NCBI GenBank assembly: GCA_017880745.1 | Contig: JADGRR010000232.1 | Span: forward strand, 1 to 5,731 | Length of the DNA: 5,731 bases | Reading direction: 5' to 3' | Source of the DNA: Burkholderiales bacterium | GTDB lineage: Bacteria; Pseudomonadota; Gammaproteobacteria; Burkholderiales; SG8-39 | Shown: piece by piece, positions 4,455 through 5,731 of the stretch | Layout: each line of letters begins with the position of its first letter | Numbering within the stretch: position 1 is the first letter of the stretch | Translations under genes and position numbers: made by a program | The notes under the pieces: generated by a model | What the model was told of the DNA's origin: nothing | What the model saw: only the letters and a program-made list of their open reading frames with translations | The model's database searches: none

Positions 4455-5480
4455 CTATTCCTTCGCGACTTGCAGCACGAGCTTGCCGAAGTTGCCGCCG
4501 CTGAACAGCTTGTTGAGCGTCTCGGGAAAGGCTTCGAAACCCTCGACGATATCTTCCTTCGACGCGAACCTGCCCTCGCGCATCCACTCCGAAATGTCCC
4601 GGATCGCCTCGCCGTAGCGCTCGGCCCAGTCGAATACCACCATGCCCTCCATGCGCGCCCGGTTCACCAGCAATGAAAGATAGTTGCTCGGGCCTTTCAC
4701 CGGCGTGGTGTTGTTGTACTGCGAGATCGCGCCGCAGATGACGATGCGCGCCTTGCGGTTGATGCGGGTCAGGACGGTGTCGAGAATGTCTCCGCCGACG
4801 TTGTCGAAGTATACGTCCACGCCCTTGGGGCAGTGTTCCTTCAGACCCTCTTTGAGGCTGCCCATCTTGTAATCGATGCAAGCGTCGTAGTGCAGCTCCC
4901 TGACTGCGAAGTCGCATTTCTCCCTGCCGCCGGCAATGCCGATCGCGCGGCAGCCCTTGATCTTCGCCACCTGGCCCACGGTCTGGCCGACCGCGCCGGC
5001 CGCACCGGAAACCACAACGGTCTCGCCCGCCTTGGGCTGGCCAACCTCGAGCAGGCCGAAGTAGCCGGTCATGCCGGGCATGCCCAGAGCATTCAGCCAT
5101 TGCGACGGCGTGCCCATGCGCAAATCTATTTTGGATAGGCCGATCTGCGTGAGCCTGGCGGGGTCGGCGAGGCAATACTCCTGCACGCCGAAATACCCGG
5201 CCACGTGGTCGCCGGCAGCGAATTTCGGGTTTTTCGAAGCAACGACCTTGCCCACACCGCCCGCGCGCATCACTTCGCCGATGCCTACGGGTGGGATGTA
5301 GCTCTTGCCCTCGTTCATCCAGCCGCGCATCGCCGGGTCGAGCGAGAGTTGCAGCACCTTGATCAGGACCTGGCCGTCCGCCGGTTCGGCCACGGTTTCG
5401 CTGGTGAGGTTCCAGTCACTCGGCTTGGGCATGCCCACGGGTCGGGCAGCGAGACGGTACTGGCGGTTAGTCAGGGACAT
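4455..5480 (-). CDS. NADPH-dependent oxidoreductase, CurA/PTGR-like MDR family
   Basis: The 341-aa product is a full-length, zinc-independent medium-chain dehydrogenase/reductase, close in length to E. coli CurA. The N-terminal GroES-like part carries SLDPAMRGWM (46-55), a signature of the CurA / leukotriene B4 12-hydroxydehydrogenase / alkenal reductase branch. GMPGMTGYFGL (133-143) leads into the cofactor domain. The Rossmann glycine motif is GAAGAVG (159-165). Y-F-D-N-V-G-G (224-230), CGAISQYN (249-256) and the closing NFGKLVLQV (330-338) are also typical. The family uses NADPH to reduce the C=C bond of alpha,beta-unsaturated carbonyls such as curcumin, enones and lipid-derived alkenals in the cytoplasm; the natural substrate here is unknown. 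GGAAAGG (complement of 5488-5494) lies 7 nt before the ATG. It sits 92 bp after the hydroxylase-like gene and upstream of the OsmC-family gene, a pairing consistent with handling oxidised lipids. Confidence 0.92.
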   Translation of the reverse strand: MSLTNRQYRLAARPVGMPKPSDWNLTSETVAEPADGQVLIKVLQLSLDPAMRGWMNEGKSYIPPVGIGEVMRAGGVGKVVASKNPKFAAGDHVAGYFGVQEYCLADPARLTQIGLSKIDLRMGTPSQWLNALGMPGMTGYFGLLEVGQPKAGETVVVSGAAGAVGQTVGQVAKIKGCRAIGIAGGREKCDFAVRELHYDACIDYKMGSLKEGLKEHCPKGVDVYFDNVGGDILDTVLTRINRKARIVICGAISQYNNTTPVKGPSNYLSLLVNRARMEGMVVFDWAERYGEAIRDISEWMREGRFASKEDIVEGFEAFPETLNKLFSGGNFGKLVLQVAKE

Positions 5481-5572
5481 GATGGTGCCTTTCCGGATTC
5501 AGGGTGTCGGGCGCCGCAACCGCGGCTTGGCCGGATAGGGTACACCAGCGATGCCGATTTCGCAGCGCGCCC

Positions 5573-5731
5573 TCAGCCTGCGGTGACGCGCGTGTCGCCG
5601 ATGCGGCGGCGCAGGTCCTCGGTGGTTTCGCCGCGACCTTCGGGCTTCCACCCGGGAGGCATGAACAGGTAGCCGAACACCGCCTTAGGGCTGCGCGCGC
5701 CGCTCAAGTCGCGGAACAAGTCTAGCCATTG
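5573..5731 (-). CDS. Probable sterol desaturase / fatty acid hydroxylase family, C-terminal end only
   Basis: The minus strand is open from the window edge for 52 codons to a TGA at 5573-5575; no start is inside the window. The fragment has consistent coding character and reads QWLDLFRDLSGARSPKAVFG, then YLFMPPGWKPEG, then a charged tail ending RVTAG. A short helix, an aromatic G-Y-x-F-x-P-P-G-W-x-P-x-G motif and a polar tail are what I recall from the C-terminus of bacterial sterol desaturase / fatty acid hydroxylase (FA_hydroxylase) proteins, membrane di-iron enzymes acting on lipids. The diagnostic His clusters would lie upstream, outside the window, so the family call rests on the tail alone. 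It reads in the same direction as the CurA-type gene, with a 92-bp gap containing no clear terminator (only a small 5-bp GCCGC stem at 5513-5526). Confidence 0.55.
   Translation of the reverse strand, partial: QWLDLFRDLSGARSPKAVFGYLFMPPGWKPEGRGETTEDLRRRIGDTRVTAG

Noticed and set aside
4294..5175. Long (293-codon) minus-strand frame inside the CurA-type gene
   Set aside because: It is the same strand read in another phase. Its Arg/Gly/His-rich composition is typical of an out-of-phase shadow, and the overlapping frame has all the MDR-family motifs.
4421..5500. 10-bp inverted repeat GAATCCGGAA flanking the CurA-type gene (4421-4430 and 5491-5500)
   Set aside because: A 10-mer match is expected by chance at this window size, and there are no target-site duplications or mobile-element genes.

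Overview
The window reads as a GC-rich (roughly 60% by eye) chromosomal segment from a Gram-negative bacterium, most likely a beta- or gammaproteobacterium. The basis is two lipoprotein signal peptides with clear lipoboxes, an exported protein of the surface-adhesin E type, strong AGGAGG-like ribosome binding sites, and an MFS / OsmC / CurA-type reductase gene set common in Pseudomonadota. The genus cannot be fixed from this sequence. There is no rRNA, convincing tRNA, CRISPR array, transposase or phage gene.

Left part (1-994): two small lipoprotein genes are divergently transcribed from a shared 257-bp region. The one on the minus strand is cut off by the window start. The one on the plus strand (360-542) is complete, 60 aa and Gly/Tyr-rich. 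The shared region holds a minus-strand promoter candidate with a perfect TTGACA box and a cluster of three TGTTAC half-sites that looks like a regulator-binding site. About 450 bp without a convincing gene follow, ending in an isolated perfect TATAAT in front of the next gene.

Middle part (995-3250): a 383-aa major facilitator superfamily (MFS) exporter lies on the plus strand. Facing it on the minus strand are a small exported protein of the surface-adhesin E family (2276-2665) and, upstream of that, a very basic 77-aa protein of unknown function (2808-3041) with a perfect Shine-Dalgarno. Each minus-strand gene has a candidate sigma-70 promoter. At 3224-3248 there is a textbook plus-strand intrinsic terminator with no recognisable plus-strand gene in front of it.

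Right part (3251-5731): a 450-bp gene-poor stretch holds several hairpins and a possible decayed reading frame. Then come three minus-strand genes read right to left: the C-terminal end of a probable sterol desaturase / fatty acid hydroxylase family protein (cut by the window end), a complete NADPH-dependent oxidoreductase of the CurA/PTGR (medium-chain) family, and a complete OsmC-family protein with both conserved cysteines. These could form a lipid- and redox-related neighbourhood (membrane lipid hydroxylation, reduction of reactive enones, peroxide detoxification), but the 92- and 235-bp gaps mean a single operon is not established.

Nothing here amounts to a clearly new multi-gene system. 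The items most worth a second look are the orphan terminator, the basic small protein, the TGTTAC operator-like cluster and the structured gene-poor stretch at 3251-3700.
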